A DNA stretch of 64,000 bases from Planctomycetaceae bacterium (GTDB taxonomy: Bacteria > Planctomycetota > Planctomycetia > Pirellulales > Pirellulaceae), in assembly GCA_020638975.1 (NCBI GenBank), contig JACKHN010000024.1:1-64000 (forward strand), read 5' to 3'. Every line of letters starts with the position of its first letter. Position 1 is the first letter of the stretch. The notes under the pieces were generated by a model, which saw only the letters and a program-made list of their open reading frames with translations, was not told where the DNA came from and did no database searches. Shown piece by piece: positions 46,301 through 54,180 of this stretch. The translations under genes and the position numbers were made by a program.

Positions 46301-49300
46301 CGTCGAAGACCCAACCGGTGCAACAATTGCGAACTTGTCGCATTACCACAGCGGATACGTAAACGCTCAGTATTTGACTGTACGTCGATCAGGTCAGCAC
46401 ACAATCAAGGCCGTCTCGATCCAGTCGTTTGATGCGGAATACCGTTTTATGGTCTCGCGCGTGCAAGACTTGCCTGCCGCGCCCTTGGGAACGGAAATCC
46501 CCGTACCGATGAACGATCGTTTGGGTCATTCGTTCAAGCTGGCCGGCGTCGCAGGCCAACGGCTTTTTGTCGAAGTGACGCTGGCCGACGAAATTGACGA
46601 ACGATTGGGACTCACCGTCAACCTCACGGCGAATTTGTACGACCCGATCCTGGGCGAATTGGTTCCGGCCCGCCCTAGCTCTCCGCTGCCGCGCACGGGC
46701 GGTTATGTGCTGCAACTCGCCAGCGAAAACTACGACGGCACAACCGCACGAGTCATCGATCTGGCAACGGTGCCAGAGATGCAACTCGATACGCCCGTCA
46801 CTGGTACTCGCACCAAAGTCCACGAAAGTGTTCTGCTTCGGTTCTCGGCCACTGCGAAGGAGAAACGGCTTTTTCAATTCAACACGTCGAACTGGCAGAT
46901 CGTGAATCTGTCGAACTCGACTCAGTACGTGACTCAAGGCTTGGCGCCGCGTGAAGTTTCGCCAGACAACGTTGTCTGGGAGGAAGTCGCTGAGTTTCCC
47001 AGCGACGGGGAGTATCTGCTGATAGGTTATGGCCGGTTTGCGAACCCGCTTGACTATGCCGTCACGATGACGGGATTCAACGAGCAGATTTTACCGATGA
47101 CCGGCGGCACGCTGAGCAAAACGGAATATACGTACGATTCAACCTACAGCCAGGTAACGAGCATCACGGACGAGCAAGGCCGCAAAACGCTGTTCGACGT
47201 CGATCCCGTGAACGGCAACGTCCGTTCGGCGACTCGAGTCATCGGCCAACCCGGCGGCTCCGATGATTTGGTCATGGCGATGACGTACACTGCATCGGGC
47301 CAAATCGACACGATGACCGATCCGCTGGGACGCGTAACCGATTACGACTACGACGCGCGAGGTAATCTCGTCAAGGTCACGATGGCCAAGGGAACCGCGG
47401 TCGAAGCGGTCCAGCAGTTTGAACTCGATGCGGCCGGCAATGTCACGGCGATCATCGACGCCAACGGCCATCGCAGTACGTTCGAGTACGACTCGCTGAA
47501 TCGGCGAACGAAGATGACCGGACCGGACCCCGACGGCGCCGGACCGCTCGTCGCGCCCGTCACTTCGTTTGTGTACGACGCCATCGGTAATGTCACGAGT
47601 TTGACAGACGCCGCCGGACGCGTCACGAGCCAAGCCTACGACACGCGCGATCGCATGATCTCAATGACCGACGCGAATAACCAAGTCTCGCGATACTCCT
47701 ACGATCCTAACGGCAACGTAATCGCCACGACCGATCCACTTGGCCGTGTGACGAAGGTCCAGTACGACGCACGAAACCGAATGATCGCCAGTGTTGATCC
47801 GGCTGGCTTTGAGACTCGCTTCCGCTACGACCTCGACGGCAACCTCCTGTCGGTGACCGATGCTTCCGGCAACGTCACGTCCTACAAGTATGACGCGCGT
47901 GGTCGCCGCATCGCAGAAATCGATCCGTTCGGAAAGGTTTCGACGTTTGTCTACAACGGCGTGAACGAACTGGTGACGATGACCGATCGGCTCGGTCGTG
48001 TGACGAAGTTCGACTTTGACGACGCCGGCCGCCTGACTCGCGAACGGTGGCTCGACGCGGCAAACGCGGTGGTCAACACGATCGACTACACATTCGACGC
48101 CGCCAGCCGGCTCGTGCGGATGCAGGACGGCGTTTCCGATCTGCAGGTGACGTTAGACGAACTCGATCGCGTCGCGCGAAACGAGTCGGGGGGCGTGGCG
48201 GGCGTGCCGGCAGCGATACTCGACGCGACCTACGATCTCGTCGGCAACCGGTTGACGTTGACCGACACGATCCAAGGCGTATTGGGCGGCACGAACACCT
48301 ACAGCTACGACGCGCTGGACCGGATGATTCGAGTGACTCAGGCGAGTGCCACTGGCTCGGCCAATGCCACACAGGACAAGCGAGTCGATCTCGTTTTCAA
48401 CACGCTCGGCCAATTCACGACACTATCGCGTTTCAGCGACCTGGCCGGAACGCAAGCCGTCGCAGCGACGAGCTTCACCTACGACACGCTGAATCGCCTG
48501 ACCGATCTGACGCATCGCGACTCGGCGAACGCCAAGTTAAACGGTTTCGCATTCACCTACGACGCCTCTAGCCGCATCACGCGGATTACGGATATCGACG
48601 GGGCGACCGATTACAGCTATGACTCGCGTGACCAACTTACCGGCGCGAATCACGCTGATGCGGCGAATCCCGACGAGACCTACGCCTACGACGGGACCGG
48701 CAATCGCACGTCATCGCAGCGTCACGGCACGGGCTACGCGACGGGTGTAGGTAATCGGTTGACAACCGACGGCACGAGCACCTACGAGTACGACGCCGAA
48801 GGGAACCTCGTTAAGCAAACGACGATCGCCAGCGGCGCGGTCCGCGAGTTCCTCTGGGATCACCGCAACCGGCTGATCCGCGTCACCGATCGTCCCGATG
48901 CCACCGCCGCGTCTTCGCAAGTCGTCGAGTACACCTACGATGCGATGAACCGCCGCGTTGGCAAGACGATCGACGGCGCGGCGACCTACTTCATCTACGA
49001 CGGCAACGATGTGCTGGTTGAATTGACTGATATCGACTCCACTGGTCCGCAACCAGCCGTCGATTCCGTGCGTTACTTGCACGGCCCGGCCGTCGATCAA
49101 GTCTTCGCGCAGGAAGACGCGGCAGGCGAAGTTGAATGGCATCTGACCGATCATCTCGGCACGGTCCGCGATCTTATCGACGACACGGGCGCGGTTGTGA
49201 ATCACCTCAAGTACGACAGTTTTGGCAACGTGATCTCGCAATCAAATTCTGCAATCGCAACACGCTACCAGTTCACAAGCCGCGAGTTCGACGCCGAGAC

Positions 49301-49979
49301 TGGCCTACACTACTTTCGTGCCCGCTACTACAACACCGAGACTGGCCGTTTCATCAGCGAAGACCCGATCGGGCTGCGTGGTGGAATAAATTTCTATAAG
49401 TACGCAATGAATTCGCCCGCACAGTATAGCGACCCGAATGGGCTCAGCCCCGAAGACTCGCAAACACTTACCGAAGCCCAACTCCACAATATTTTGCGCG
49501 GGCGGCGTGATTCTGGTCGAACGACGGAAGATATCGTGATGGGACTGGCTGAAGAGATGCAGGAAAGCGGTTTCACCTTGGGAGGTGGGCGTTATTTATG
49601 TACCGGGACGGGTGAGTGGTTGGATCTACTACATTTTTTTAAGCTCGCGCAGTTTGGGAAGAAGTTTGGTATTGGCCCAGCAATTGTTGCGGGGTGGTTG
49701 AACGAGGTTGGACAAGCCGTAAAAGGTCAAGAAAGTGGCGCACCGTTCGGCGGAAACGAGGATTTATTCTCCAACCAGGAGGGCGCAATCTTTGGCGCAA
49801 ACATAAACAACAGCCTGTCTTTGGAAGAAAATCTTTTAAACTACATAAACGGAAACCTCGGCGGCCTTCGCAAGCCGAGGACGATCGGAGAAGGTTCTGC
49901 GCGCGGAGATTGTGGCTGCGACGGGAAAACTCCGCCGCCGGCCCAGGAGCGGCGGCCATATGAGAAGGCCCTTCCGTAG
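40329..49979 (+). CDS. Giant RHS/YD-repeat exported protein with LEPR motif, dockerins and PPC-like domains
   Basis: The ATG at 40329 gives 3216 residues. The N-terminus is basic, then FETLEDRQLLAVDW (a LEPR-xLL variant at 35-48) and two dockerin-like repeats (DVNGDGQIAPLDPLQVINEL; DVSGDQYISPLDALQAINAV). Cadherin- and Ig-like parts follow. YD repeats start around residue 1000 (TTYGYDGAGKLISITDPVGL), are interrupted by about 1000 residues of PPC-like beta repeats (44.1-47.1 kb; for example GELLHVDSVQ, GQWLYFDAMRF), and resume to the RHS core (HFRARYYNTETGRFISEDPI). The last 178 residues after DPNGLS are of different composition and could be a variable C-terminal domain. RHS proteins are exported shells that can carry toxins or adhesins; no toxin motif is evident here. 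Confidence 0.9.
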   Translation: MSSGSRSKCLSARLKLITQRNRSRQRKRRARHLRFETLEDRQLLAVDWRNPVNPPDVNGDGQIAPLDPLQVINELNLNGPHALSTQRPTGKPYWDVSGDQYISPLDALQAINAVNANETVPYSLAEGTQIAVEKRILITVGQQAGTRTYRLQVTPTFVTSNASSSSRDLFAIYLVDPQDPTRTLLDRGAPGTSLFSLSATGVEFTPGRVRWDGRVVEIDLSDVTDRDTAELRLQLLNGDGGNGSRVSLRPLSNDVNLDGVTGPVLLDTASPNTAGAAFDLTGVPMANEVKVQVDNVRFNSATNRYTAELRLQNQGESLGRSVAVGFPDLPSGVTLRNPSGTTADGVPYINFAPAISRGGLSTNARSERLLVEFDNPARVPFVISPLIIAGANQPPMLEAIGPLTVMPGGVLRTQLNATDPDGDTVTFSLKATGSNNDSALQLPTGMLRGSGLLEFMPKPDQLGTYTFDIVASDGALESRRTVTLNVVADPITTTRISGKVLQVNGQPLAGMQVELGAVQGITMADGSFLLDLGNGPIVSETIKVRGELFTGPQAYPFIAEKLPLVLEHDIYPSVNNVIDRPIYLPALDVAGGKIIDPMRDTMVRQEVAPGEMAEVFVAAGTLMNQQGTPFTGTLSITEVPPGLTPAALPEGLNPDLVVTIQPGEMVFARPAPLSLPNRAGYPAGRILDLWSINPASGEFEHVGNSQVSADGKTIDTISGGVRNSSWHFVGDPPIASPQRAQRYNPKQGCPACAAEESTNSTANLHSGSLTEMHNLVTYQSQGQQRAVQLVYDSLRADPRPILHFGIDEIDATQFFPFDIERVRISAHLTVRRGEFSFTVPGAERIIPASGGFGGGFNYNLPDDSHFWKLPQGPGAADGALQIDLRDQPTGVYRYDLDTGVYFHRDPDPLSLIRYNFIGSSSGQADNLLVVNAIDSPFGAGWGITGWQQIVEDANRRELSDVIERFAMIVDGGGTELLFKFDSMTDGFISPPGDFSTLEKLNDGTFRRTTPDKTVYQFNSRMQLATMIDRNHNATTYGYDGAGKLISITDPVGLVTTFTYTGDRVTTITDPIGRQTKLAYDVSGNLTRVTDPDDSTRLWRYDANHHMTGETDQLGRTEESIYGFHGRVTEARRKDGSIVHVNAPEVQGLLLPEATADVLNSPRMARLTVDAVASYVDGNGNVQRTSLDGAGQSMGRTDTIGVNSFVTRDANNLPATKTSARGDETTAAFDDRGNVLTSRDTLSVRIGDDPAVIGLLTGTILYPGEVDHYTFQGRAGELLHVDSVQGQSYPTIHFADDPTRHVGFDLLPEDGTYRVDVTQPGAYAIHLLSLTHSPSLPMGVTSGSIAKGQDLVYRVVLQRDQRLRIVDATPLSDRYWTVRGTDLSYRDFDYNSANTTYEFIAPADGEYFVIGDAPQTATLDLVPFSFTASVVTPDPLIAKSGFGVTQAGTLESGQEQTFNFTAPAGTLIYIDRHFLSDSNRDFVDLKLLDSAGSTLAGVGHLGGWMRLNDSGEFRVVATNPSSFEPADFSFRVLDFSAAPLLAAGESLDSTIQDGQAAIYRLTGTPGQRIITRSGTGSYSGTFTKQIVGELDTQPRDLADNQVLSITADSEQYLIFDSSNESEEFLWRSFDARLAQPLTLDTDLRGRFTVGNDRKYYRFTAQPGTYLFNEKLASNITQGAVFDERGELWKDTFHDRFSIPLYSQTYLPEASHEYFLVASMEEQVFLPHDFGFHLHRLQESTSQITIGQTVTGQLDWIETDSYTFEGRAGQWLYFDAMRFEVTPDYSVTATLTGPNGFGASAYIGRTQDSVPFQLTETGTYRIEMKSQPFNYESILHRDYQFRLIDLSETPLASQLSPLERPLQSGASVAVYRFAATNGQRITFTQADPATTLRIFNQRGVQVADSGTDSTLTMTFVETATHYIVVSARDESLTTPVASTWAITDASEPAVTPSGFGTYTGTALNDDTLATFQANAGDRILVSQDDSHSLIDLRVEDPTGATIANLSHYHSGYVNAQYLTVRRSGQHTIKAVSIQSFDAEYRFMVSRVQDLPAAPLGTEIPVPMNDRLGHSFKLAGVAGQRLFVEVTLADEIDERLGLTVNLTANLYDPILGELVPARPSSPLPRTGGYVLQLASENYDGTTARVIDLATVPEMQLDTPVTGTRTKVHESVLLRFSATAKEKRLFQFNTSNWQIVNLSNSTQYVTQGLAPREVSPDNVVWEEVAEFPSDGEYLLIGYGRFANPLDYAVTMTGFNEQILPMTGGTLSKTEYTYDSTYSQVTSITDEQGRKTLFDVDPVNGNVRSATRVIGQPGGSDDLVMAMTYTASGQIDTMTDPLGRVTDYDYDARGNLVKVTMAKGTAVEAVQQFELDAAGNVTAIIDANGHRSTFEYDSLNRRTKMTGPDPDGAGPLVAPVTSFVYDAIGNVTSLTDAAGRVTSQAYDTRDRMISMTDANNQVSRYSYDPNGNVIATTDPLGRVTKVQYDARNRMIASVDPAGFETRFRYDLDGNLLSVTDASGNVTSYKYDARGRRIAEIDPFGKVSTFVYNGVNELVTMTDRLGRVTKFDFDDAGRLTRERWLDAANAVVNTIDYTFDAASRLVRMQDGVSDLQVTLDELDRVARNESGGVAGVPAAILDATYDLVGNRLTLTDTIQGVLGGTNTYSYDALDRMIRVTQASATGSANATQDKRVDLVFNTLGQFTTLSRFSDLAGTQAVAATSFTYDTLNRLTDLTHRDSANAKLNGFAFTYDASSRITRITDIDGATDYSYDSRDQLTGANHADAANPDETYAYDGTGNRTSSQRHGTGYATGVGNRLTTDGTSTYEYDAEGNLVKQTTIASGAVREFLWDHRNRLIRVTDRPDATAASSQVVEYTYDAMNRRVGKTIDGAATYFIYDGNDVLVELTDIDSTGPQPAVDSVRYLHGPAVDQVFAQEDAAGEVEWHLTDHLGTVRDLIDDTGAVVNHLKYDSFGNVISQSNSAIATRYQFTSREFDAETGLHYFRARYYNTETGRFISEDPIGLRGGINFYKYAMNSPAQYSDPNGLSPEDSQTLTEAQLHNILRGRRDSGRTTEDIVMGLAEEMQESGFTLGGGRYLCTGTGEWLDLLHFFKLAQFGKKFGIGPAIVAGWLNEVGQAVKGQESGAPFGGNEDLFSNQEGAIFGANINNSLSLEENLLNYINGNLGGLRKPRTIGEGSARGDCGCDGKTPPPAQERRPYEKALP

Positions 49980-50061
49980 TCGTGCAGGCAGGTCGTGACC
50001 CGGCAACGACCCTGTCATGCCTTCTGGACGCGTCGCAATTTCAGGTGATGGTGGTGGAAGG

Positions 50062-50130
50062 CTAAGCCAAAATCTCTCGCAGGACTTCGCCTTCAACGTC
50101 GGTCAGGCGGAAGTCGCGGCCGTTGAAACG
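50062..50130 (-). pseudogene. Tiny C-terminal remnant of a DUF1501-like gene
   Basis: On the minus strand the codons read FNGRDFRLTDVEGEVLREIL then Ala and stop. This closely resembles, from memory, the C-terminal end of planctomycete DUF1501 proteins (GRDFRLTDVxG...ILA). Only about 22 codons survive and the REP array cuts into the upstream side. Confidence 0.4.
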
Positions 50131-50368
50131 GCTGGGTGGCTGTGACGGAGGCTTTGCGACGCCACGGCCTTGCGCGTATAGCACTGTTTCGTTTGCAATG
50201 TTAGGCTCGACGCAAGATCAGTCTCAGTGCGCCGGGGTTTCGCAGGGGCTCAACCCCAGCCACCACCACCGGCAGAATCGCGTGGCGCTACTCGCTTGTC
50301 AAAGCTATGTCCGGCGTGATATCAAATTCCGATGTGCCGGGCTTCGCTGGGCCTCAGCCCCAGCCACC
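50131..50368. repeat. REP cluster upstream of the RAYT gene (three copies)
   Basis: Copy A1 (50131-50168) contains GGTGGCTGTGACGGAGGC and ends GCGACGCCACGGCC. B1 (50227-50264) and B2 (50334-50368) are in the opposite sense, with GTGCGCCGGGGTTTCGCAG...CCCCAGCCACC and a close variant. Each forms an imperfect hairpin. A and B types differ in the middle but share the GGTGGCTG tip when one is reverse-complemented. B2 ends 20 bases before the transposase start codon. Confidence 0.88.
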
Positions 50369-50388
50369 GTAGGTTGTTGGAGCAGACT

Positions 50389-50961
50389 ATGCATTTTCGC
50401 GATCGGCAACGGCGACGACGCAATTACAACGAGCCGGGTCATGCCCACGCGCTGACGTTCACCTGCTACCACTGTTATCAATTCCTGCAAGCGGAACGCA
50501 CCTGCGAGTGGCTCGCTGAGTCCATCGAGACCGCTCGCCAAGATTTCGATTTCGCCGTCTGGGCTTTCGTGTTCATGCCGGAACATGTGCATCTTGTCGT
50601 CTGGCCACGCCGCAAGCAGTACGATATCGCCAAGATTCGCAGGGCCATCAAGGAACCTGTCGGCCGAAAGGCGATCAAGCATTTGGAACAGCATTCGCCA
50701 ACCTGGCTCGCGCGCGTGACGCGAAAACGCGGCCAACGGACCGAACGACTCTTTTGGCAGTCTGGTGGCGGCTTTGACGAGAACATCGACGAACCCTCGA
50801 CCCTTTGGCAAGTGATTGAATACATCCATCTGAACCCGGTGCGGCGAAAACTCGTGCCCCGTTCTCGCGATTGGAAGTGGTCCAGCGCCTCTTGGTATGA
50901 AGGCGATGGCTTATGTTCCTTGCAACCCGATCCGATTCCAAGTGATTGGTGTGTCACGTAA
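50389..50961 (+). CDS. REP-associated tyrosine transposase (RAYT, Y1_Tnp family)
   Basis: The ATG at 50389 gives 190 residues; a longer frame from 50332 would be coded by REP sequence and is rejected. The HUH metal-binding motif is FMPEHVHLVVWPRR and the tyrosine region is QVIEYIHLNPVRRKLVPRSR, followed by WKWSSASWY, all hallmarks of RAYT/TnpREP proteins. These enzymes nick and move REP hairpins as single strands. Copies of the REP hairpin flank the gene on both sides (50131-50368 and 50999-51350), the normal association. No inactivating mutation is seen. Confidence 0.93.
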   Translation: MHFRDRQRRRRNYNEPGHAHALTFTCYHCYQFLQAERTCEWLAESIETARQDFDFAVWAFVFMPEHVHLVVWPRRKQYDIAKIRRAIKEPVGRKAIKHLEQHSPTWLARVTRKRGQRTERLFWQSGGGFDENIDEPSTLWQVIEYIHLNPVRRKLVPRSRDWKWSSASWYEGDGLCSLQPDPIPSDWCVT

Positions 50962-50998
50962 TCAACAATGCACTCAATGTTTGGTGGTCTGGTGGTCT

Positions 50999-51350
50999 GG
51001 TGGCTGTGACGGAGGCCTTGCGACGCCACGGCCTGGAGTGCGCGATGCTTTGTGATTTGCAAGGCTTCGCCCGACGCAGGATCGGGCCAAGTGCGCCGGG
51101 GTTTCGCAGAGCCTCAACCCCAGCCACCGGTCGCCCCACGAACTCCTCAATAGTCACGTGGCTGGGTGGCTGTGACGGAGGCTTTGCGACGCCACGGTCT
51201 GGAGTGCAAATCATTGATAAGGCGGCGACGCAGAACTGGACGTATAAACATTCGCAGCGTGCCGGGGCTTCGCGGAGCCTCAGCCCCAGCCACCGTCAGG
51301 CGGCGGAGTGTTGTGGGTGGCTGTGACGAAGGCTTTGCGACGCCACGACC
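50999..51350. repeat. REP cluster downstream of the RAYT gene (five copies)
   Basis: Copies alternate in orientation: A2 50999-51032, B3 51091-51128, A3 51161-51198, B4 51259-51294, A4 51315-51350. The A copies share GGTGGCTGTGACG(G/A)AGGC(C/T)TTGCGACGCCACG; the B copies share GTGC(G)CCGGGG(T/C)TTCGC...CCCCAGCCACC. The spacers (28-60 bases) are unrelated to each other. Alternating A/B pairs resemble the BIME organisation of enterobacterial REPs. Confidence 0.9.
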
Positions 51351-51436
51351 AGAAGCTTCACGGGCCTAAGGTTCCGCGATCGTGGACATCGTTGTCGTGG
51401 TAAGTCATGATAGGATTTACGGCAACCGGTAACTCG

Positions 51437-51708
51437 ATGAATCGTCCAGGCAAGTCCCGCACTGAAATTCCGAACCGCTGCCGTCGCCGTCTGTCTATGG
51501 AACGTCTCGAAGAGCGGCGGTTACTGGCGGGTGATTGGCCGAATCCCCGCAATGCGTTGGATGTCGATGATTCGGGAATTGATCGCTGCTGGATGCGTTG
51601 ATCGTCATTGACGCGATCGACGTGAACCTCCAGTCGCCGGCCATCATGGCCAGCTTGCCCCCTGATTCGGTCCCCAATAGCAACGGCGTCGAGGTGCTGC
51701 CGCAATGA
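51437..51708 (+). pseudogene. Truncated LEPR/dockerin gene with a frameshift
   Basis: ATG 51437 opens a basic N-terminus, then SMERLEERRLLAGDWPNPRN, a LEPR-xLL motif, and DVDDSG, the start of a dockerin calcium loop. A one-base deletion at about 51580 then sends the frame to a stop at 51601. The correct continuation lies in another frame (LLDALIVIDAIDVNLQSPA, then PDSVPNSNGVEVLPQ) and ends at TGA 51706-51708. The organisation, including DW-NP after LLA, closely parallels the start of the RHS protein at 40329, so this may be a decayed duplicate of its first part. Confidence 0.78.
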
Positions 51709-51942
51709 AGTACGTCATGCTGGGCATGGCATAATGTGTACGCCCTCAATACCCAGTCGTCAACGTAATCCCATTCTGTTACGATAGTTGCCACCCGTAG
51801 GCGGCCACTTTTCGGGGATTAGTAGCCAAATTCGCAGGCATTTGGACGTTGAACGCGACTTCCGCAAGTCCGAGTTTCTGCGAATCCCGCTACGCCTCAA
51901 AGCGTCGCTAAACTACCAGCAAACCACCCTCAAGGCAGTTCC

Positions 51943-54090
51943 ATGTCCCTCGACCCCTATCAACCGTGTCCCTGCGGCAGCGGCAACAAGATCAAGTTTT
52001 GCTGTTCGAAAGACATTCAAGCAGAACTCGATAAAGTCATCCGCGCCGTCCAAGGTGAACAGCGCGCATCGGCGCTCGATCACGTCCATAAACTGATCGC
52101 CGACAAAGGCTCGCGGAACGCGTTGCTGGCGATCAAGGCGGATGTGCAGTTGTCGCTCGGCAAGTTCGCGGACGCCGACGCGACCATTGACGAGTTCTTG
52201 GCCGCTTCGCCAGATAATCCCGTGGCTCTATCGTTGTCTGCAATTCATGCCTGTAGCCAGAACGATCTCGAAAGTGCGATCGAGGACCTGCAGCAAGCCA
52301 TGGAGCATCTCCAGGGCATGCTTGCGCCTTCGGTGTACAGCGCGATCGGAGTCGTGGCTCAGACGTTGTTGCAAGCCGGCGACGTGCTTGCCGCGCGCGG
52401 CCATCTTTTGATGCAAGCTGGTTTGGCAGGCGATCAGGACGAGAATCCTGTCCGCTTGCTGATGCGAATCAACATGCTTCGCGAAGTCCCGCTGTTGTTG
52501 AAGCAGGACTATATGTACGCCGACTGCCCAGAGGGAGTTGAATGGGCGGAAGAGTTCGAAGCGGCAAAGAAGTTAGCCCTGCGAGGTGCTTGGATCGCCG
52601 CTTGCGAAGCACTCGATGTATTGGAAGAAAAATACCCGGGCCAGCCCGCGATCCTGCGCAATATCGGCATCCTGAGTGGCTGGGTTGGACAACGCGACGA
52701 AGCGGTTGTGGCTTGGAAGAAGTACGCGAGGCTGGACGGCGTTCCGCTCGATGATGCCGTCGAGGCAGAAGCCTTGGCGCAACTGCTCGATCCCGCCGCC
52801 GAGGTCGATGAACTTGATTCGATGGTCGTCGTGTATACGGTGTCTGATACCGAAAAATTAATGGAGTTGTGTCTGTCAGACAAACGTGTCTCGAAGATGC
52901 CGGTCGATTTGTCCGAACTGAGCGCCGAAGGCGAGCCGCCACCGAAGGCTGCGTTTTGGCTGCTAGACAGGCCCGTTCCTGAAAGCGGACTTGAGTTGGC
53001 TCGCGACGCGATCCCGAACGTGCTTGGCGAAATGTACATTTTCGGAAAGCGGACCGATCGTGATGCGAGACTCGAATTCAGCGTACTTCGCGACGAATCG
53101 TTTGCTGCTGCCAAAGCGGCGTTGAAGGATGTTCTCGGTGAGTACCTGAGCGATTCACCCACGGAAGAAGTGGCGGGCCAAGTGCCGAAGGTGACTGCGG
53201 CATTAACGTGGCGGTGGCGACTGCCGGACGACACACCACCTGCCAAACGTCGAGAGTTCGTTGCGGAGCAACGCGCCGAAGTGATGCTGAATCGATGGCC
53301 GGAATTGTCGCTCAAGACGCTGGACGGCAAGACGCCCCGTGAAGCAGCGACCGACCCCAAACTCAAGGTACCAACGCTTGCGGCGATTCTGTTGCTCGAA
53401 CTCGGCAGTGAACAGAACGGTGGTGACTTCGACTTTAACGAGTTGCGCAAGTCGCTGGGGCTTCCCACGCGAGATACGATTGACCCTGCCGGAATCGACG
53501 CCTTAAAGATCTCGATCGTCAAGATCCCGCTGTTGGATGTGGCAAAGGTATCCGACGAAGACTTACTGATGCTTTATCGTCGGGTTGTCCTCAAGCATGC
53601 ATCGGAAGCGATCCGGCACTTGGCGAAAGAAGTGCTTCACCGTAGCAGCTTGAACGGCAAAGTCGATAAGAACGAAACCTATGACTTGCTAATTCGCACG
53701 GCGGTCGATGCCGGGGACGCCTTGAACTACGTTGCAGATGCAAAGAAAACAGCCGCCGAGGCCGGTGAATCGCCGGCCCGCTGGTTGCTGGCGGAACTTT
53801 CAATTCGGCTGTCGACTGCGGATACCGCGGAATGCCAGAAGCTCGTGCAAACGATTCAAACTCGTTACATGCAAGAACCGGGAGTGGCTCAGGGGTTGTA
53901 CGAGATCCTGGTCAGCTATGGCATTATTTCGCCGGAAGGAACACCTGCTGGTCCGCGACCGGGCAGCAGACCGCCGATGCCGGCTGCCGCCGCGACTGCC
54001 GAGCCGTCATCGAAATTGTGGACTCCCGACGCACCCGCGGCGGCGAGCGGCGGCGAGAAGTCGAAGCTATGGGTTCCGGGAATGGATTGA
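51943..54090 (+). CDS. SEC-C motif protein with TPR-like helices
   Basis: A 715-residue cytoplasmic protein. Residues 9-21, CPCGSGNKIKFCC, are a perfect SEC-C zinc-binding motif (C-x-C-x8-C-C), the module that in SecA contacts SecB and ribosomes. From about residue 45 to 290, helical repeats of TPR type appear (RNALLAIKADVQLSLGKFAD, LEEKYPGQPAILRNIGILSG). The middle and C-terminal parts (AALTWRWRLPDD, LLELGSEQNGGDFDFNELRK) are unfamiliar. The C-terminus is Pro/Ala-rich with SSKLWTPDAP and SKLWVPGMD. The start is supported by the motif lying at residue 9. Role unknown; possibly a nascent-chain or protein quality-control factor (inference). Confidence 0.85.
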   Translation: MSLDPYQPCPCGSGNKIKFCCSKDIQAELDKVIRAVQGEQRASALDHVHKLIADKGSRNALLAIKADVQLSLGKFADADATIDEFLAASPDNPVALSLSAIHACSQNDLESAIEDLQQAMEHLQGMLAPSVYSAIGVVAQTLLQAGDVLAARGHLLMQAGLAGDQDENPVRLLMRINMLREVPLLLKQDYMYADCPEGVEWAEEFEAAKKLALRGAWIAACEALDVLEEKYPGQPAILRNIGILSGWVGQRDEAVVAWKKYARLDGVPLDDAVEAEALAQLLDPAAEVDELDSMVVVYTVSDTEKLMELCLSDKRVSKMPVDLSELSAEGEPPPKAAFWLLDRPVPESGLELARDAIPNVLGEMYIFGKRTDRDARLEFSVLRDESFAAAKAALKDVLGEYLSDSPTEEVAGQVPKVTAALTWRWRLPDDTPPAKRREFVAEQRAEVMLNRWPELSLKTLDGKTPREAATDPKLKVPTLAAILLLELGSEQNGGDFDFNELRKSLGLPTRDTIDPAGIDALKISIVKIPLLDVAKVSDEDLLMLYRRVVLKHASEAIRHLAKEVLHRSSLNGKVDKNETYDLLIRTAVDAGDALNYVADAKKTAAEAGESPARWLLAELSIRLSTADTAECQKLVQTIQTRYMQEPGVAQGLYEILVSYGIISPEGTPAGPRPGSRPPMPAAAATAEPSSKLWTPDAPAAASGGEKSKLWVPGMD

Positions 54091-54180
54091 GCGGCGTGCC
54101 ACTGCTAGCTCGCAAGCAGCGCTGTGAGTCGGTTGTTCATCACGGTCGAGCGATGAGCGATACTCTTTAGTAGCCGCAAG

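Noticed and set aside
49440..49979. Calling the RHS C-terminal tail a toxin
   Set aside because: I see no catalytic motif of a known toxin family and no adjacent immunity gene; recorded only as a composition shift.
50332..50388. Upstream start for the RAYT gene
   Set aside because: The extra residues are encoded by a REP hairpin; the internal ATG at 50389 starts the family-typical region.
50131..51350. Regularly recurring hairpins suggestive of a CRISPR array
   Set aside because: Copies alternate in orientation, have unequal spacing and flank a RAYT gene, which fits REP elements; no cas genes are present.
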